Translations under genes and position numbers: made by a program | Origin: CAZPCZ01 sp964585225 | GTDB lineage: Bacteria; Patescibacteriota; Patescibacteriia; JACPHY01 | Direction: 5' to 3' | Length of the DNA: 13,982 nucleotides | Assembly: GCA_964585225.1 (NCBI GenBank) | Contig: CAZPCZ010000035.1 | Span: 1-13,982 of the forward strand | Notes under the pieces: generated by a model | What the model was told of the DNA's origin: nothing | Databases searched by the model: none | The model's input: only the letters and a program-made list of their open reading frames with translations | Shown: piece by piece, positions 13,863-13,982 of the stretch | Position numbering within the stretch: position 1 is the first letter of the stretch | Layout of the letters: every line of letters starts with the position of its first letter

Positions 13863-13982
13863 ATGACGTAAGCCAAGCCCTCGGGGGCTCCCCGACCGCC
13901 AAGAGCATTATCGGCCATCGAGGCTTGGTTCCTCACCGGCCCGTCCCCTTCGGGCCTTCGCCACGCCGAAGCGGCGGGCTTC
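13863..13982 (+). pseudogene. Possible damaged plus-strand gene start, interrupted by TAA at codon 3
   Basis: AGGAGGTGA (13850-13858), a full match to the anti-Shine-Dalgarno, sits seven bases (counting from AGGAGG) before ATG at 13863. The codons read ATG ACG TAA, then the same frame stays open for 37 codons to the window edge (AKPSGAPRPPRALSAIEAW is the first half). Upstream, ATG at 13837 opens a nine-residue frame (MTYGQEVRQ) whose TGA overlaps this ATG. Either a gene carries a premature stop, or the start-stop is a minigene, or the site is a coincidence. The product is not recognised, and the right edge cuts the frame. Confidence 0.2.
13881..13982. repeat. Cluster of GC-rich hairpins at the right edge
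   Basis: Four perfect short stems occur in 102 bases: TCGGGG/CCCCGA (13881-13886 with 13890-13895, 3-base loop), GGCCCG/CGGGCC (13938-13943 with 13951-13956, 7-base loop), CTTCG/CGAAG (13956-13960 with 13967-13971, 6-base loop) and GAAGC/GCTTC (13968-13972 with 13978-13982, 5-base loop). The last two share bases and so compete. This could be a structured RNA, a recombination-type site, or ordinary GC-rich codon bias. Confidence 0.4.

Larger units (their letters stand above)
13454..13982. other. Upstream region without a secure gene
   Basis: Apart from the minus-strand promoter, the strong Shine-Dalgarno with interrupted start, and the edge hairpins, I see no supportable gene. A plus-strand frame at 13648-13866 and minus-strand frames at 13583-13789 and 13714-13908 are arginine-rich, motif-free and typical of GC-rich noncoding DNA. 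Confidence 0.5.

Overview
The window is about 14 kb of high-GC DNA from an unidentified, probably Gram-negative bacterium. It is dominated by a surface-polysaccharide (O-antigen type) locus. The Gram-negative inference comes from the Wzm/Wzt-type ABC exporter and the nucleotide-sugar enzymes. No ribosomal RNA or other lineage marker is present, so I do not name a phylum.

Region 1 (125-10511, all minus strand, transcribed from high to low coordinates) is a ten-gene polysaccharide operon. In transcription order it holds: a GT-B-like glycosyltransferase candidate (10511-9423), a radical SAM/SPASM protein (9285-8179), a DegT-family sugar aminotransferase (8161-7046), a NeuD/PglD-like hexapeptide acyltransferase (7049-6408), an NAD-dependent sugar epimerase/dehydratase (6403-5474), a fused SIS isomerase-cupin protein (5345-4278), a second, perosamine-synthase-like DegT aminotransferase (4281-3097), a class I SAM methyltransferase (3100-2327), the exporter permease Wzm (2330-1464) and the exporter ATPase Wzt with an extra C-terminal domain (1378-125). 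Four junctions are 4-base ATGA/GTGA overlaps, which points to tight co-translation. A candidate extended -10 promoter lies about 110 bases upstream of the first gene. A plausible reading is that amino-sugar precursors are made by epimerase/dehydratase, aminotransferase and acyltransferase steps, the chain is assembled and terminally methylated, and Wzm/Wzt exports it, with the Wzt C-terminal domain possibly reading the chain end.

Region 2 (about 10512-11582) has no intact convincing gene. It carries a 41-base imperfect stem-loop, what look like plus-strand fragments of two unrelated genes (an AAA/RepA-like ATPase C-terminus and an OmpA/MotB-like C-terminus), and a perfect 14-bp inverted repeat between them. 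It looks like an eroded or rearranged junction.

Region 3 (11583-13453, minus strand) is a separate compact operon: two small unrecognised helical proteins (97 and 81 residues, joined by an ATGA overlap), then an FAD-dependent amine-oxidase/protoporphyrinogen-oxidase-like enzyme 18 bases later. A TTGACA-17-TTAGGG promoter candidate lies upstream.

Region 4 (13559-13982) holds that promoter, a near-perfect Shine-Dalgarno with a start codon followed almost at once by TAA, and several GC-rich hairpins. The frame after the TAA stays open to the window edge, so a damaged plus-strand gene may begin here. Positions 1-124 contain no supportable gene; the next operon gene may begin just past the left edge.
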